This document shows, piece after piece, positions 5,977-6,947 of a stretch of DNA of 6,947 bases. This stretch comes from an uncultured bacterium (GTDB taxonomy: Bacteria > Bacillota > Clostridia > Lachnospirales > Lachnospiraceae). Both the position numbers and the translations under genes were made by a program. A model generated the notes under the pieces. It was not told the DNA's origin. It made no database searches and worked only from the letters and a program-made list of their open reading frames with translations. Each line of letters starts with the position of its first letter. Position 1 is the first letter of the stretch. The stretch lies in NCBI GenBank assembly GCA_905214675.1, contig CAJMMS010000075.1, forward strand, positions 1 to 6,947, in the 5' to 3' direction.

Positions 5977-6885
5977 TATGGCTCACATGACGGGACTTCA
6001 CTTCTGGAAACATACATCGACATGATTTCCGGTATGTGGAAGAATGTGATCTGTGTGGGCACCGGAAATGAAGGGAACACAGGCGGGCATATTTCAGGAA
6101 GGCTTGTTCAGCAGGAAGAGAGAATCATAGAATTCGGAATTTCGCTGATGGAACCGGTGATGAATATTCAGCTCTGGAAGTCGTACGTGGATCAGTTTCA
6201 GATTATATTGATTCATCCGGATGGTGAAAGCTTCGGACCGCTTCAGGAGCGTCTTGGAGCACAGAGAATCCTGGCCGGGAATACAGAGATTCTGGTGTAT
6301 TACGGAGAACCGAAGCCCTACACTGCCGCTCAGGAGATTTATTTTGATTTTATCCCAAAAGGTTCTTATGTCGATGACGGCGTCTGGAAGATCCGTCTGA
6401 TCCCACGTAAGATCGTGGAAGGAGATTATCATCTGTGGATGCCGTCTGCCGCTCTTTTAAATCCATTGACGCATTTCTTTTCGCCAACGGTTGACACAAC
6501 CCTGACCATTCCTTCCACGGCCAGAAATGTGGTTGCAGTCGGAGCTTATAATGCACGCCTTATGACATATGCTCCGTTTTCCGGCCGTGGTTACACAAGA
6601 GGAAACACACAAGTAAAGCCGGATATCGTGGCACCTGGCGTAGATATCGTGACAACCGCTGTGGGAGGTTCCTACACAGGTGTGACCGGAACCTCTTTTG
6701 CCACGCCGTTTGTGACAGGGTCAGCGGCGATCATGATGCAGTATGGCATCGTACAGGGAAATGATCCGTTTCTTTATGGAGAGAAGATCCGGGCATATCT
6801 GCAAAGAGGTGCACAGAGATTAACAGCACTTGTGGGATATCCGAATGAGATTGTGGGGGCTGATGATATAATAGTGTCAAGTTAG
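5977..6885 (+). pseudogene. S8 subtilase fragment, clostridial type, missing Asp and His regions
   Basis: From YGSHDGTSLLETYIDM onward (codons at 5977-6024) the sequence is a clear clostridial S8 serine peptidase. GTGNEG carries the oxyanion-hole Asn (codon 6067-6069). A long insertion domain follows, then STARNVVAVGAYN, APFSGRG, KPDIVAPG and GTSFATP with the catalytic Ser (codon 6694-6696). The catalytic Asp and His regions, some 150-200 residues in full relatives, are absent: only a few codons separate the homology from the DUF4097 stop. The 3' end also diverges after YPNEIVG, replacing the usual short C-terminal strand with an unrelated tail and a TAG. An ATG at 6022 leaves an open frame of 287 codons, but no good ribosome site precedes it. 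Such a product could not be a working protease. The reading frame is otherwise undamaged, so the truncation looks recent. Confidence 0.85.
6864..6872 (+). promoter_or_regulatory. Extended -10 promoter-like element at the right end
   Basis: TGATATAAT (6864-6872) is a perfect extended -10 (TGN plus TATAAT) lying just past the point where S8 homology stops. No convincing -35 is seen 16-18 bases upstream. It could drive something beyond the window, or mark the edge of inserted DNA. It may also be chance. Confidence 0.25.
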
Positions 6886-6947
6886 TAAGGAACCAATAAA
6901 TTCAAGGGTTTCCGCTGATTTAGTCCTAAGAAAAAATGCTGTGAGAA
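6886..6947. other. Unidentified terminal segment
   Basis: These 62 bases follow the S8 fragment and hold no open reading frame or RNA gene that I can recognise. They are the flank of whatever rearrangement truncated the peptidase, possibly the edge of an insertion sequence, but no terminal repeat or target duplication is visible within the window. Confidence 0.3.

Noticed and set aside
5071..6885. Readthrough fusion of DUF4097 and the S8 fragment, since they share a reading frame
   Set aside because: DUF4097 ends naturally at a TAA and no recoding signal is visible; a shared frame has a one-in-three chance.

Overview
The window looks like chromosomal DNA from a Gram-positive anaerobe of the class Clostridia, most likely Lachnospiraceae (Blautia/Ruminococcus/Dorea-like). 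This is inferred from purine-rich GGAGG-type ribosome binding sites, the PdxS/PdxT route to vitamin B6 with a divergent MocR-type regulator, a TndX/TnpX-like serine recombinase, a PadR-DUF1700-DUF4097 operon and a clostridial-type S8 peptidase. The genus cannot be fixed from the window alone.

Left third (1-3026): pdxS and pdxT lie on the minus strand and overlap by one base (TAATG). Together they encode pyridoxal 5'-phosphate (PLP) synthase. A 12-bp hairpin downstream of pdxT at the window edge may be their terminator. The divergent gene on the plus strand encodes a GntR/aminotransferase fusion regulator, PdxR. The 130-base region between them holds an 8-bp inverted repeat (TTTCGAAT/ATTCGAAA) covering the likely pdxS -10 box, the probable PdxR operator.

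Middle (3119-4048): a lone serine recombinase with an intact catalytic domain and a core DNA-binding 'recombinase' domain, but without the zinc-ribbon and coiled-coil end of full-length large serine recombinases. No other mobile-element gene is visible.

Right half (4058-5964): a compact three-gene operon. A promoter with a perfect TTGACA box runs into an AT-rich operator candidate made of three copies of an 11-bp half-site. It is followed by a PadR repressor, a DUF1700/HAAS membrane protein (4-base ATGA overlap) and a membrane-anchored DUF4097 protein (8-base overlap) whose DGD repeats recur about every 19-20 residues. This is probably an envelope-sensing or envelope-stress module: PadR senses, DUF1700 transduces in the membrane, and DUF4097 forms an extracytoplasmic beta-solenoid.

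Right end (about 5977-6947): a remnant of a clostridial S8 subtilase. It keeps the oxyanion-hole Asn and catalytic Ser regions but lacks the catalytic Asp and His regions and the extreme C-terminus. Unidentified sequence follows. The recombinase without its tail and the two-sided S8 fragment suggest this right side has been rearranged, in contrast to the intact vitamin B6 locus.
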